From CBDUEF01 sp018063485 (lineage in GTDB: Bacteria; Pseudomonadota; Alphaproteobacteria; Rhodobacterales; Rhodobacteraceae): a stretch of DNA of 64,000 nucleotides. The notes beneath the pieces were generated by a model. That model did no database searches, was not told the DNA's origin, and saw nothing but the letters and a program-made list of their open reading frames with translations. The stretch covers positions 1-64,000 of the forward strand of contig JBAOID010000041.1 in assembly GCA_037045435.1 (NCBI GenBank), in the 5' to 3' direction. The position numbers were made by a program, and so were the translations under genes. This document shows, piece by piece, positions 25,704 through 36,189 of this stretch (within the stretch, counting starts at the first letter, position 1; each line of letters opens with the position of its first letter).

Positions 25704-25745
25704 ACCGCAACAGCCCCTCGGGGGTGCCTGCGGTTTTATCATTTT
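25704..25745 (+). terminator. Intrinsic terminator between PAP2 gene and rpsL
   Basis: ACCGCA (25704-25709) pairs with TGCGGT (25729-25734). An inner GCCCC-TC-GGGGG stem lies between them, and TTTATCATTTT follows. It ends the glycosylation operon or attenuates transcription into rpsL. The rpsL promoter must lie in or around this 261-bp spacer, but I cannot assign it with confidence. Confidence 0.65.
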
Positions 25746-25825
25746 GCGATTCGCGCAAAGTGACGTCGAGAAGCAGTGCGCCCGGTTGGGCGTGAGTATT
25801 GACAGCGCAACACGAGGAAACGTGA

Positions 25826-26197
25826 ATGCCAACCATCCAACAGCTGATCCGCAAGCCGCGGGAAGCCGTCGTAAGAAAATCCAAGTCGCAGCACTTGGAA
25901 TCTTGCCCGCAAAAACGTGGGGTTTGCACCCGCGTTTACACAACCACTCCGAAAAAGCCGAACTCGGCAATGCGGAAAGTGGCCAAGGTCCGTCTGACCA
26001 ATGGCTTCGAAGTCATCTCCTACATTCCCGGTGAAAAGCATAACCTTCAGGAACACTCTGTGGTTCTGATCCGTGGCGGTCGTGTAAAAGACCTTCCGGG
26101 TGTGCGTTATCACATCCTTCGCGGTGTTCTGGATACCCAGGGCGTCAAAGAACGTCGTCAACGCCGGTCGAAATACGGCACCAAGCGTCCGAAGTGA
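25826..26197 (+). CDS. rpsL: Ribosomal protein S12
   Basis: S12 sits at the decoding centre and controls accuracy. The 123-residue product starts MPTIQQLIRKPREAV and has VYTTTPKKPNSAMRK (residue 43 lysine region) and RVKDLPGVRYH (residue 88 region). Both are in the streptomycin-sensitive form. It is the first gene of the str cluster and is followed by rpsG after 12 bp. Confidence 0.98.
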   Translation: MPTIQQLIRKPREAVVRKSKSQHLESCPQKRGVCTRVYTTTPKKPNSAMRKVAKVRLTNGFEVISYIPGEKHNLQEHSVVLIRGGRVKDLPGVRYHILRGVLDTQGVKERRQRRSKYGTKRPK

Positions 26198-26209
26198 GGA
26201 AATAAACAG

Positions 26210-26680
26210 ATGTCACGTCGTCACGCCGCTGAAAAACGCGAAATCCTTCCCGACGCCAAGTATGGTGATCGGATTCTGACCAAATTCATGAACAACCTGA
26301 TGCTCGACGGTAAAAAATCCGTCGCTGAATCGATTGTTTACGGTGCCCTGAGCCGCGTTGAGACGCGTCTTAAGCGCGCGCCGATCGAATGCTTCCACGA
26401 GGCACTTGAGAATGTGAAACCTTCCGTCGAAGTGCGTTCGCGCCGCGTCGGTGGTGCCACCTATCAGGTTCCGGTCGAAGTGCGCACCGAGCGCCGCGAA
26501 GCCTTGGCCATCCGTTGGCTGATCATCGCTGCCCGCAAGCGCAACGAAAACACCATGGAAGAGCGCCTGGCTGCCGAGCTTTCGGATGCCGTCAACAACC
26601 GTGGAACGGCTGTGAAAAAGCGCGAAGACACCCACAAGATGGCGGATGCGAACAAAGCATTCAGCCACTATCGCTGGTAA
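26210..26680 (+). CDS. rpsG: Ribosomal protein S7
   Basis: S7 nucleates assembly of the 16S rRNA 3' domain and in enterobacteria represses the str operon. The 156-residue product starts MSRRHAAEKREILPDAKYGD behind GAGGAAATAAACAG and contains FMNNLMLDGKKSVAESIVYGA and the C-terminal region KMADANKAFSHYRW. It lies between rpsL and fusA with short gaps (12 and 9 bp). Confidence 0.98.
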   Translation: MSRRHAAEKREILPDAKYGDRILTKFMNNLMLDGKKSVAESIVYGALSRVETRLKRAPIECFHEALENVKPSVEVRSRRVGGATYQVPVEVRTERREALAIRWLIIAARKRNENTMEERLAAELSDAVNNRGTAVKKREDTHKMADANKAFSHYRW

Positions 26681-26689
26681 GGGGCAAAC

Positions 26690-28815
<2,126 letters not shown>

Positions 28816-28899
28816 TCGGTGTGGCGGGCCAAACCCCGCCCTACCAATCCGTAGGGTGCGCCTCACGCGCACCGCACCTATCCAAATCAGGAGGCCATG

Positions 28900-30075
28900 A
28901 TGGCAAAGGCAAAGTTTGAACGGAATAAACCGCACGTCAACATCGGGACGATTGGTCACGTTGACCATGGCAAGACAACACTGACGGCTGCGATCACGAA
29001 GTATTTCGGCGATTTCCGCGGCTACGACCAGATCGACAACGCCCCCGAAGAAAAGGCGCGCGGGATCACGATCTCGACGACCCATGTGGAATATGAGACC
29101 GCGACGCGCCACTACGCGCATGTCGACTGCCCCGGCCACGCCGACTATGTGAAGAACATGATCACCGGTGCGGCGCAGATGGACGGCGCCATTCTGGTTT
29201 GTGCTGCGTCCGATGGCCCGATGCCGCAGACCCGCGAACACATCCTGTTGGGCCGCCAGGTGGGTATTCCCTACATGGTGTGCTACATGAACAAGATCGA
29301 CCTGGTTGACGATGAAGAGCTTGTCGAACTGGTCGAGATGGAACTGCGCGAGCTGTTCTCGTCCTACGACTACCCCGGCGACGATATTCCGATGATCAAG
29401 GGCTCGGCCCACCAGGCGATGATCGGCGAGCGCAAGGACATCGGCGAGGATTTCATCCGTGCCCTGATGCAGGCCGTTGATGACTATATCCCGACGCCCG
29501 AGCGCGCCGTGAACCTGCCGTTCCTGATGCCGATCGAGGACGTGTTCTCGATTTCGGGTCGTGGCACGGTTGTCACGGGGCGTATCGAGCGCGGCGTGAT
29601 CAACGTTGGCGACGAAGTTGAGATCGTCGGCATCCGCGACACCAAGAAGTCGATCTGCACCGGTGTCGAGATGTTCCGCAAGCTGCTGGACCGTGGCGAG
29701 GCTGGCGACAACGTCGGCATCTTGCTGCGCGGCATCGACCGTGACGGCGTTGAGCGTGGCCAGGTGCTGTGCAAGCCGAAATCGGTGAACCCGCACACCA
29801 AGTTCGAGGCCGAGGCCTATATCCTGACCAAGGAAGAGGGTGGCCGTCACACGCCGTTCTTTGCCAACTACCGTCCGCAATTCTACTTCCGCACCACCGA
29901 CGTGACCGGCACGGTCGAGTTGCCCGAAGGCACCGAAATGGTGATGCCGGGCGACAACCTGAAGTTCAACGTCGAGTTGATCGCCCCGATCGCGATGGAA
30001 GAAAAACTGCGCTTCGCCATCCGCGAAGGCGGCCGCACCGTCGGTGCAGGCGTCGTGTCGAAAATCATCGCCTGA
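28900..30075 (+). CDS. tuf: Elongation factor Tu
   Basis: Delivers aminoacyl-tRNA to the ribosome. ATG 28900 (MAKAKFERNKPHVNIGTIGH) is chosen over the adjacent ATG at 28897 by family convention; AGGAGG lies just upstream. GTPase motifs are GHVDHGKTTL, DCPGHADY and NKIDLVDD. The 391-residue frame is intact and ends VGAGVVSKIIA. It lies between fusA and rpsJ as in the classical str operon. It is the only tuf gene in the window; a second copy, which relatives often carry before secE, is not seen at the island boundary. Confidence 0.98.
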   Translation: MAKAKFERNKPHVNIGTIGHVDHGKTTLTAAITKYFGDFRGYDQIDNAPEEKARGITISTTHVEYETATRHYAHVDCPGHADYVKNMITGAAQMDGAILVCAASDGPMPQTREHILLGRQVGIPYMVCYMNKIDLVDDEELVELVEMELRELFSSYDYPGDDIPMIKGSAHQAMIGERKDIGEDFIRALMQAVDDYIPTPERAVNLPFLMPIEDVFSISGRGTVVTGRIERGVINVGDEVEIVGIRDTKKSICTGVEMFRKLLDRGEAGDNVGILLRGIDRDGVERGQVLCKPKSVNPHTKFEAEAYILTKEEGGRHTPFFANYRPQFYFRTTDVTGTVELPEGTEMVMPGDNLKFNVELIAPIAMEEKLRFAIREGGRTVGAGVVSKIIA

Positions 30076-30219
30076 CGGCAAGCGAATCCCCTTTCCAAGG
30101 GGCTTCGCAGCCTATAAGGACACGCGGCGCGCCGGACTTTCGGCGCGCCGACGACATTAACAAATGTGAACCTATTGGCCGGGCAATTCAGCCCGCGCTT
30201 ACGTTCCGAAGGAAACCTG

Positions 30220-30528
30220 ATGCAAAGCCAAACTATCCGCATTCGGCTGAAAGCCTTCGATTATCGCGTGCTGGATGCCAGCACTGCGGAAATCGTCAGC
30301 ACTGCCAAGCGCACCGGCGCCACCGTTCGCGGCCCGATCCCGCTGCCGAACAAAATCGAGAAATTCACGGTTCTGCGTGGTCCGCACATCGACAAGAAGT
30401 CGCGCGACCAGTGGGAAATCCGTACGCACAAGCGTCTTCTTGATATCGTCGATCCAACCCCGCAGACCGTGGACGCGCTGATGAAGCTCGACCTCGCCGC
30501 CGGCGTTGATGTCGAAATCAAAGTATAA
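30220..30528 (+). CDS. rpsJ: Ribosomal protein S10
   Basis: S10 is a small-subunit protein and, as NusE, a partner of NusG and NusB in antitermination. The start ATG 30220 (MQSQTIRIRLKAFDYRVLDA) follows GAAGGAAACC and matches the family; a longer upstream frame is rejected. 102 residues, with RGPHIDKKSRDQWEIRTHKR at the binding loop. It is the first gene of the S10 block, 144 bp after tuf. Confidence 0.97.
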   Translation: MQSQTIRIRLKAFDYRVLDASTAEIVSTAKRTGATVRGPIPLPNKIEKFTVLRGPHIDKKSRDQWEIRTHKRLLDIVDPTPQTVDALMKLDLAAGVDVEIKV

Positions 30529-30542
30529 GGGGGCATCAGACC

Positions 30543-31265
30543 ATGCGCTCTGGCGTTATCGCAAAAAAGCTGGGCATGACCCGGCTGTTCCTCGCAGACG
30601 GCAAACAGGTTCCTGTCACTGTTCTGCAACTCGACAACCTCCAGGTTGTGGCACAACGCACCGCTGACAAGGATGGCTACACGGCTGTTCAACTCGGCGC
30701 TGGACTTGCCAAAGCCAAGCGGACCACCGCCGCGATGCGCGGTCATTTTGCCAAGGCCAATGTAGAGCCCAAGCGCAAGATCGCCGAGTTCCGCGTCACT
30801 GCAGATTGCATGATCGACGTGGGCGCAGAAATCACTGCCGACCACTATCTGGAAGGTCAGTTCGTCGACATCGCCGGCACCTCGCTGGGCAAAGGCTTCC
30901 AGGGTGCCATGAAGCGGCACAACTTTGGCGGCTTGCGCGCCTCGCACGGTGTTTCGGTTTCACACCGTTCGCACGGCTCGACCGGTCAGTGCCAGGATCC
31001 CGGCAAGGTGTTCAAAGGCAAGAAAATGGCTGGCCACATGGGCGCGGTTCGCACCACCACGCAGAATCTGCAAGTGATGCGCACCGATGCTGAACGTGGT
31101 CTGCTGATGATCAAAGGCGCGGTCCCCGGTTCAAAGGGCGGTTGGGTCACGATCAAGGACGCCGTGAAGAAAGCAGCGCCCGCTGGCCTGCCGCTTCCGG
31201 CAGCCATTCGGCAGGCACAGGTTTCGGCCGCTGCACCTGCAGCAGTCGAAGGGGGTGAAGCATGA
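30543..31265 (+). CDS. rplC: Ribosomal protein L3
   Basis: L3 starts large-subunit assembly and reaches near the peptidyl transferase centre. The 240-residue product starts MRSGVIAKKLGMTRLFLADG and contains the conserved loop GGLRASHGVSVSHRSHGSTG near residue 133. The C-terminus has an alanine-rich extension (VSAAAPAAVEGGEA), common in this group. Its TGA stop overlaps the rplD ATG (ATGA), indicating translational coupling. Confidence 0.97.
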   Translation: MRSGVIAKKLGMTRLFLADGKQVPVTVLQLDNLQVVAQRTADKDGYTAVQLGAGLAKAKRTTAAMRGHFAKANVEPKRKIAEFRVTADCMIDVGAEITADHYLEGQFVDIAGTSLGKGFQGAMKRHNFGGLRASHGVSVSHRSHGSTGQCQDPGKVFKGKKMAGHMGAVRTTTQNLQVMRTDAERGLLMIKGAVPGSKGGWVTIKDAVKKAAPAGLPLPAAIRQAQVSAAAPAAVEGGEA

Positions 31266-31882
31266 AGTTCGACGTGATCAAACTTGATGGCGGCAAAGCC
31301 GGTTCCATCGACCTGAGTGACGCGCTGTTCGGTCTTGAGCCGCGCGCCGACATCCTGCACCGTGTGGTGCGCTGGCAGCGGGCTCGCGCCCAGGCTGGCA
31401 CCCACTCCACACTGACGCGTGCCGAAGTCAGCTACTCGACCAAGAAGATCTATCGCCAAAAAGGCACCGGCGGCGCACGCCACGGCTCCAAGAAGGCCCC
31501 GATCTTCCGTCACGGTGGCGTTGTCAAAGGCCCGACCCCGCGCAGCCACGCGCATGATCTGCCCAAGCAATTCCGCGCCTTGGGTCTGCGTCATGCCTTG
31601 TCTGCCAAGTTCAAGGCTGGTGAGTTGGTGATTCTGGATACGGCCTCGATGGCCGAAGCCAAAACCGCTGTTCTGGCAAAACATGTGTCGGAATTGGGCT
31701 GGAAGCGCGTGTTGATCATTGATGGCGCAACGGTTGATGCGAATTTCGCACTGGCTGCTCGCAACATCGAAGGCGTTGACGTGCTGCCGACCATGGGCGC
31801 AAACGTCTATGACATCCTCAAGCGTGACACTCTGGTGATCACCAAAGCAGGTGTCGAAGCATTGGAGGCTCGTTTGAAATGA
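31262..31882 (+). CDS. rplD: Ribosomal protein L4
   Basis: L4 lines the exit tunnel and in E. coli represses its own S10 operon. The 206-residue product has the tunnel loop (KKIYRQKGTGGARHGSKKAP near residue 60) and a C-terminal globular domain ending VTKAGVEALEARLK. It overlaps rplC at its start and rplW at its end, both as ATGA. No E. coli-type S10 leader was recognised before rpsJ. Confidence 0.97.
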   Translation: MKFDVIKLDGGKAGSIDLSDALFGLEPRADILHRVVRWQRARAQAGTHSTLTRAEVSYSTKKIYRQKGTGGARHGSKKAPIFRHGGVVKGPTPRSHAHDLPKQFRALGLRHALSAKFKAGELVILDTASMAEAKTAVLAKHVSELGWKRVLIIDGATVDANFALAARNIEGVDVLPTMGANVYDILKRDTLVITKAGVEALEARLK

Positions 31883-32175
31883 GCGTGAAACCCGAACATT
31901 ACGACCTGATCAAAAAGCCCGTGATCACCGAGAAAGCCACTTTGGCTTCGGAGAACAACGCGGTGGTGTTTCAGGTTGCCATGGACGCAACCAAGCCCCA
32001 GATCAAAGAGGCCGTCGAGGCAGTCTTTGGTGTCAAGGTGAAGGCGGTCAACACCACCATCACCAAGGGCAAGAAGAAAAAGTTCCGTGGCCGCGCTGGT
32101 GAGCGTAGCGACAAGAAGAAAGCCTATGTGACGCTGGAAGCCGGAAACACCATCGACGTTTCCACCGGCCTCTGA
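31879..32175 (+). CDS. rplW: Ribosomal protein L23
   Basis: L23 stands at the tunnel exit and is the docking site for trigger factor and SRP. The 98-residue product starts MSVKPEHYDLIKKPVITEKA and has the basic loop KGKKKKFRGRAGERSDKKKA. It is coupled to rplD by an ATGA overlap. A strong palindromic hairpin follows 14 bp after its stop, before rplB. Confidence 0.97.
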   Translation: MSVKPEHYDLIKKPVITEKATLASENNAVVFQVAMDATKPQIKEAVEAVFGVKVKAVNTTITKGKKKKFRGRAGERSDKKKAYVTLEAGNTIDVSTGL

Positions 32176-32188
32176 TAGTGGGCAACGA

Positions 32189-32226
32189 ATCCCACGGCCC
32201 CGGATCTCCGGGGCCGTGGGATTTTA
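32189..32226 (+). terminator. Strong hairpin with T-run inside S10 cluster (rplW-rplB)
   Basis: ATCCCACGGCCCCGGA (32189-32204) is followed by TC and its complement TCCGGGGCCGTGGGAT, then TTT. This is a nearly perfect 16-bp stem with the form of an intrinsic terminator. It lies in a 159-bp spacer where ribosomal gene spacers are otherwise only a few bases. It could be a partial terminator, an attenuator or a 3'-end stabiliser, and rplB may have its own promoter downstream. Confidence 0.8.
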
Positions 32227-32334
32227 CGAAATCGGGTTGCGCCGCGGGGTGAAACTCAAATCTCGGGGACCTTTGGGGCCCTATAACCTTGGGTCCAGAT
32301 CATCGGACCCAGTAGCTGACGGAAGACAGAAAGC

Positions 32335-33171
32335 ATGGCACTTAAGTCGTATAAGCCGACGACGCCTGGCCAACGCGGGTTGGTTCTGATCGACCGTTCG
32401 GAGCTGTGGAAAGGCCGCCCGGTCAAAGCCCTTACTGAGGGTTTGACCAAGACAGGTGGCCGGAACAACACCGGACGTATCACGATGTGGCACAAGGGCG
32501 GGGGCGCCAAGCGTCTCTACCGTGTGGTCGATTTCAGGCGCACAAAGTTTGACATCTCGGCGGTCGTCGAGCGGATCGAATACGATCCGAACCGCACCGC
32601 ATTTATCGCCTTGATCCGTTATGCGGACGGCGAGCTGTCGTATATCCTGGCGCCGCAGCGCTTGGCCGTTGGTGACTCTGTCATCGCCGGTGCCAAGACC
32701 GACGTGAAGCCGGGCAACGCCATGCCGTTCTCGGGCATGCCGATCGGCACCATCATCCACAACGTCGAGCTTAAGGCAGGCAAGGGCGGCCAATTGGCCC
32801 GCGCTGCCGGCACTTATGCCCAATTCGTTGGTCGTGATGGTGGTTACGCCCAGATCCGCCTGTCTTCGGGCGAGCTGCGTCTGGTGCGACAGGAATGCAT
32901 GGCCACCATCGGTGCCGTGTCAAACCCCGACAACTCGAACCAGAACTTCGGTAAAGCTGGCCGTATGCGCCACAAGGGCGTTCGCCCCACCGTTCGCGGT
33001 GTTGCAATGAACCCGATCGACCACCCGCATGGTGGTGGTGAAGGCCGGACCTCTGGTGGCCGTCACCCGGTTACCCCATGGGGTAAAGGGACCAAGGGCA
33101 ACAAAACCCGCAAGGCCAAGGCTTCGGACAGGCTTATTGTCCGCTCGCGTAACGCGAAGAAAGGGCGCTAA
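32335..33171 (+). CDS. rplB: Ribosomal protein L2
   Basis: L2 supports subunit association and peptidyl transfer. The 278-residue product starts MALKSYKPTTPGQRGLVLID and contains the conserved C-terminal stretch RGVAMNPIDHPHGGGEGRTS with the histidine implicated in peptidyl transferase function, ending basic (VRSRNAKKGR). It is the first gene after the hairpin at 32189; rpsS begins 3 bp after the stop. Confidence 0.98.
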   Translation: MALKSYKPTTPGQRGLVLIDRSELWKGRPVKALTEGLTKTGGRNNTGRITMWHKGGGAKRLYRVVDFRRTKFDISAVVERIEYDPNRTAFIALIRYADGELSYILAPQRLAVGDSVIAGAKTDVKPGNAMPFSGMPIGTIIHNVELKAGKGGQLARAAGTYAQFVGRDGGYAQIRLSSGELRLVRQECMATIGAVSNPDNSNQNFGKAGRMRHKGVRPTVRGVAMNPIDHPHGGGEGRTSGGRHPVTPWGKGTKGNKTRKAKASDRLIVRSRNAKKGR

Positions 33172-33174
33172 TCC

Positions 33175-33453
33175 ATGGCACGTTCTATCTGGAAAGGCCC
33201 GTTCGTTGACGGCTATGTCTTGAAAAAGGCAGAAGCATCGCGCGCGTCGGGCAAAAACGAAGTGATCAAGATCTGGTCGCGTCGCTCCACCATCCTGCCG
33301 CAGTTCGTCGGTCTGACTTTCGCCGTCTACAACGGCAAAAAGCACATTCCGGTCAATGTGACGGAAGACATGATTGGTCAGAAGTTTGGTGAGTATTCGC
33401 CTACCCGGACCTATTACGGCCATGCCGCCGACAAAAAAGCCAAGAGGAAATAA
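33175..33453 (+). CDS. rpsS: Ribosomal protein S19
   Basis: A 92-residue small-subunit head protein (MARSIWKGPFVDGYVLKKAE), with IWSRRSTILPQFVGLTFAVY and a basic end (DKKAKRK). It is packed between rplB (3-bp gap) and rplV (3-bp gap), the standard S10-operon order. Confidence 0.98.
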   Translation: MARSIWKGPFVDGYVLKKAEASRASGKNEVIKIWSRRSTILPQFVGLTFAVYNGKKHIPVNVTEDMIGQKFGEYSPTRTYYGHAADKKAKRK

Positions 33454-33456
33454 GCC

Positions 33457-33837
33457 ATGAGCACGGAAAAGAACCCCCGTCGCGTGGCGGATAATGAAGC
33501 AATGGCAATCGCCCGGATGCTCAGAACCTCGCCGCAGAAACTGAACCTCGTCGCCGGTCTGATCCGGGGCAAGAAGGTGGAAAAGGCTCTGGCCGATCTC
33601 ACCTTCTCCAAGCGCCGCATCGCGGGTGACGTGAAAAAGTGCCTGCAATCGGCCATCGCCAATGCAGAAAACAACCACAACCTTGACGTCGACAGCCTGA
33701 TCGTTGCCGAAGCCTGGGTGGGCAAGAACCTCGTGATGAAGCGTGGCCGTCCGCGTGCGCGCGGCCGTTTCGGCAAGATCATGAAGCCGTTCTCTGAGAT
33801 CACCATCAAGGTCCGTCAAGTTGGGGAGACTGCATAA
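33457..33837 (+). CDS. rplV: Ribosomal protein L22
   Basis: A 126-residue large-subunit protein lining the tunnel. The beta-hairpin region is KRGRPRARGRFGKIMKPFSE near residue 90. The N-terminus (MSTEKNPRRVADNEAM) is a little longer than in E. coli, as in other members of the group. Its TAA stop shares one base with the rpsC ATG. Confidence 0.97.
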   Translation: MSTEKNPRRVADNEAMAIARMLRTSPQKLNLVAGLIRGKKVEKALADLTFSKRRIAGDVKKCLQSAIANAENNHNLDVDSLIVAEAWVGKNLVMKRGRPRARGRFGKIMKPFSEITIKVRQVGETA

Positions 33838-34553
33838 TGGGTCAGAAGGTCAATCCGATCGGCATGCGTCTTCAGGTCAACCGCACCTGGGACAGCCGCT
33901 GGTTCGCTGAATCCAAAGACTACGGTAATCTTCTGTTGGAAGACCTGCGCATGCGCGCTTTCATCCATGAAGAGTGCAAGCAAGCTGGCGTCTCGCGCGT
34001 CATCATCGAACGTCCGCACAAAAAGTGCCGTGTGACCATTCACACCGCGCGTCCGGGCGTCATCATCGGCAAAAAGGGTGCGGATATCGAAACGCTTCGC
34101 AAGAAGCTGACCGTGTTCACCGCCTCGGAACTGCACCTGAACATCGTCGAAGTGCGCAAGCCCGAAGTTGATGCACAGTTGGTGGCCGAGTCCATCGCCC
34201 AGCAGATGGAGCGTCGCGTATCCTTCCGCCGTGCCATGAAGCGCGGCGTCCAAAGCGCCATGCGTATGGGCGCACTTGGTATTCGTGTGAACGTTGGTGG
34301 CCGTCTTGGCGGCGCTGAAATCGCACGGACCGAATGGTATCGTGAAGGCCGTGTGCCGCTGCACACTTTGCGCGCCGACATCGACTATGCCTTGTCCGAA
34401 GCAACGACTCCCTATGGGATCATCGGTGTGAAGGTCTGGATCTTCAAAGGCGAAATCCTTGAGCATGATCCGCAGGCCCATGATCGTCGTCTTGCCGAAG
34501 CGCAAGAAGGTGCTGCACCCCGGCCGCCTCGCCGCGACCGCGAACGCGCGTAA
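33837..34553 (+). CDS. rpsC: Ribosomal protein S3
   Basis: A 238-residue small-subunit protein at the mRNA entry, with the KH motif PGVIIGKKGADIETLRKKL near residue 72 and the C-terminal domain GIRVNVGGRLGGAEIARTEW. It ends with an arginine/proline-rich tail (APRPPRRDRERA). It overlaps rplV by one base and precedes rplP by 12 bp. Confidence 0.98.
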   Translation: MGQKVNPIGMRLQVNRTWDSRWFAESKDYGNLLLEDLRMRAFIHEECKQAGVSRVIIERPHKKCRVTIHTARPGVIIGKKGADIETLRKKLTVFTASELHLNIVEVRKPEVDAQLVAESIAQQMERRVSFRRAMKRGVQSAMRMGALGIRVNVGGRLGGAEIARTEWYREGRVPLHTLRADIDYALSEATTPYGIIGVKVWIFKGEILEHDPQAHDRRLAEAQEGAAPRPPRRDRERA

Positions 34554-34565
34554 GGGAGAAGAAAG

Positions 34566-34979
34566 ATGTTGCAACCAAAACGGACCAAGTTCCGCAAGCA
34601 GCACAAGGGCCGTATCCACGGCGAAGCGAAGGGCGGCTTTTTGCTGAACTTCGGCTCCTTTGCGCTGAAAGCCACTGAACCAGAGCGTGTGACGGCTCGT
34701 CAGATCGAAGCGGCCCGCCGCGCGATCACCCGTCACATGAAACGTCAGGGTCGTGTCTGGATCCGGATTTTCCCGGATGTTCCAGTCTCGTCCAAGCCCA
34801 CCGAGGTTCGGATGGGTAAAGGCAAAGGGTCGACCGATTATTGGGCGGCCAAAGTCAAACCCGGCCGGATCATGTTCGAGATCGACGGCGTGTCGGAAAT
34901 CATCGCCCGTGAGGCCCTGCGCCTTGGTGCGATGAAACTTCCGGTCACCACCCGCGTCGTGGCCCGCGAAGACTGGTAA
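34566..34979 (+). CDS. rplP: Ribosomal protein L16
   Basis: A 137-residue large-subunit protein near the A-site tRNA (MLQPKRTKFRKQHKGRIHGE; GKGKGSTDYWAAKVKPGRIM near residue 82). It is the last ribosomal gene of this block. rpmC and rpsQ, which usually follow, are absent and a terminator comes directly after, so the S10 operon ends or is split here. Confidence 0.97.
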   Translation: MLQPKRTKFRKQHKGRIHGEAKGGFLLNFGSFALKATEPERVTARQIEAARRAITRHMKRQGRVWIRIFPDVPVSSKPTEVRMGKGKGSTDYWAAKVKPGRIMFEIDGVSEIIAREALRLGAMKLPVTTRVVAREDW

Positions 34980-35008
34980 GAGCAGGGTTTTACCCCGCTG
35001 TATCGAAC

Positions 35009-35039
35009 AAAGCCCCGTCAGAAATGGCGGGGCTTTTTT
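35009..35039 (+). terminator. Intrinsic terminator after rplP
   Basis: AAAGCCCCG and CGGGGCTTT enclose a ten-base loop (TCAGAAATGG), followed by TTT, 30 bp after the rplP stop. It closes the ribosomal block before the converging serB gene. Confidence 0.9.
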
Positions 35040-35122
35040 CAACTGTCGCCAGAGTGAACCAATCCGGCGGTTCCGCTGCGGGCTTTATATCATTATGTCG
35101 CGTTGCAGAGGATATGATCTGG

Positions 35123-36037
35123 TTAGGTCAAGCTCGGGCTGGGTGCGGCACCATCGCCTGTCTCTCCGATGAATTCCTCTCTTCGGTAGCCTTGCATATA
35201 TAAAAGCGCCGTCAGATCACCATGGTTCACCCGCAAGTCGCATTGCGCGGCAACATTGGGCTTTGCATGGAGCGCCACCCCCGCACCGGCCGCCCCCAAC
35301 ATCCCCAGATCATTCGCACCATCGCCGACAGCCATCGCGGCGGTCACCGAAATGCCCAAGGTTGCCGCAATCTCTTCAAGAGCCTGCACTTTAGCCGCCC
35401 GGCCCAGAATCGGCCAAAGCACTGATCCGGTCAATTTACCGTCACTGATACCCAGAGTGTTTGCGCGATTTTCATCAAAACCAAGCATCTGTGCAACTGC
35501 GGCGGTAAAGGCGGTGAATCCACCTGACACCAGTGCCGTATAGGCACCATTGGCCTTCATCGTTGCCACCAGCGCCCTGCCTCCTGGCATAAGGGTGATA
35601 CGATCGCGGATCACTTCGGCAATGACGGCTTCAGAAAGGCCCTGCAACAGCCCTACCCGCTCGCGCAAAGCGCTCTCGAAATCCAGTTCCCCATTCATCG
35701 CACGGGCGGTGATTGCAGCCACATGCGCGCCCACGCCGGCCATATCCGCCAATTCGTCAATGCACTCTTGCTGAATCATCGTGCTGTCCATGTCAGCAAT
35801 CAAAAGGCACTTCTTGCGCCCGGCCTCGGCCTGCACCAAAAGATCAATCCCCATGGTTTGCAGGCTTTGCCATACCTCCCACAGGTTTTGCGGTTTCGCC
35901 GCAATTGGGAACTCGGCGGCGATACCTGGATCCAGCCATGTTGCATCGCCCCCGCCCCAGGCATTTCGCAGCGCCTCTACCGTGGCACGGTCAAGTTTTG
36001 GGTGCAGCGGATTGGTCAGTACTGTCGCAATATACAT
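35123..36037 (-). CDS. serB: Phosphoserine phosphatase
   Basis: Last step of serine synthesis: phosphoserine to serine plus phosphate. The HAD motifs are present: IADMDSTMIQQECIDELA (nucleophile Asp, near residue 82), VSGGFTAF, and GDGANDLGMLGAAG near 250. The start ATG at 36037 (MYIATVLTNPLHPKLD) is chosen because family members begin so; a longer upstream frame has no support. 304 residues with an N-terminal ACT-like region. It is transcribed divergently from serC-serA, so all three genes of the phosphorylated pathway share one control region (36038-36189). Confidence 0.95.
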   Translation of the reverse strand: MYIATVLTNPLHPKLDRATVEALRNAWGGGDATWLDPGIAAEFPIAAKPQNLWEVWQSLQTMGIDLLVQAEAGRKKCLLIADMDSTMIQQECIDELADMAGVGAHVAAITARAMNGELDFESALRERVGLLQGLSEAVIAEVIRDRITLMPGGRALVATMKANGAYTALVSGGFTAFTAAVAQMLGFDENRANTLGISDGKLTGSVLWPILGRAAKVQALEEIAATLGISVTAAMAVGDGANDLGMLGAAGAGVALHAKPNVAAQCDLRVNHGDLTALLYMQGYRREEFIGETGDGAAPSPSLT

Positions 36038-36189
36038 CCAGAGATTCCGATGGTGGGGGGTGGCGTCGCAAATCAAAGCCGTTGCGCCGCTTTAGCGTGA
36101 TTTTTCCACTTGTGCCAGACTGCAACCCTCCCTATTCATGGCGGTGGGACACCCCTCCCCAACGAGGGGCATTTATCTGTAAGGATACC
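36038..36189. promoter_or_regulatory. Divergent serB / serC control region
   Basis: The 152-bp spacer lies between the start codons of serB (minus strand) and serC (plus strand) and must hold both promoters. GTAAGGATACC precedes serC. It also contains an inverted element CCCCTCCCCAACGAGGGGC near 36150. I cannot assign exact -35/-10 boxes. Confidence 0.5.

Noticed and set aside
35713..36189. N-terminal extension of the serC frame
   Set aside because: It overlaps serB on the other strand; SerC proteins start at the ATG at 36190.
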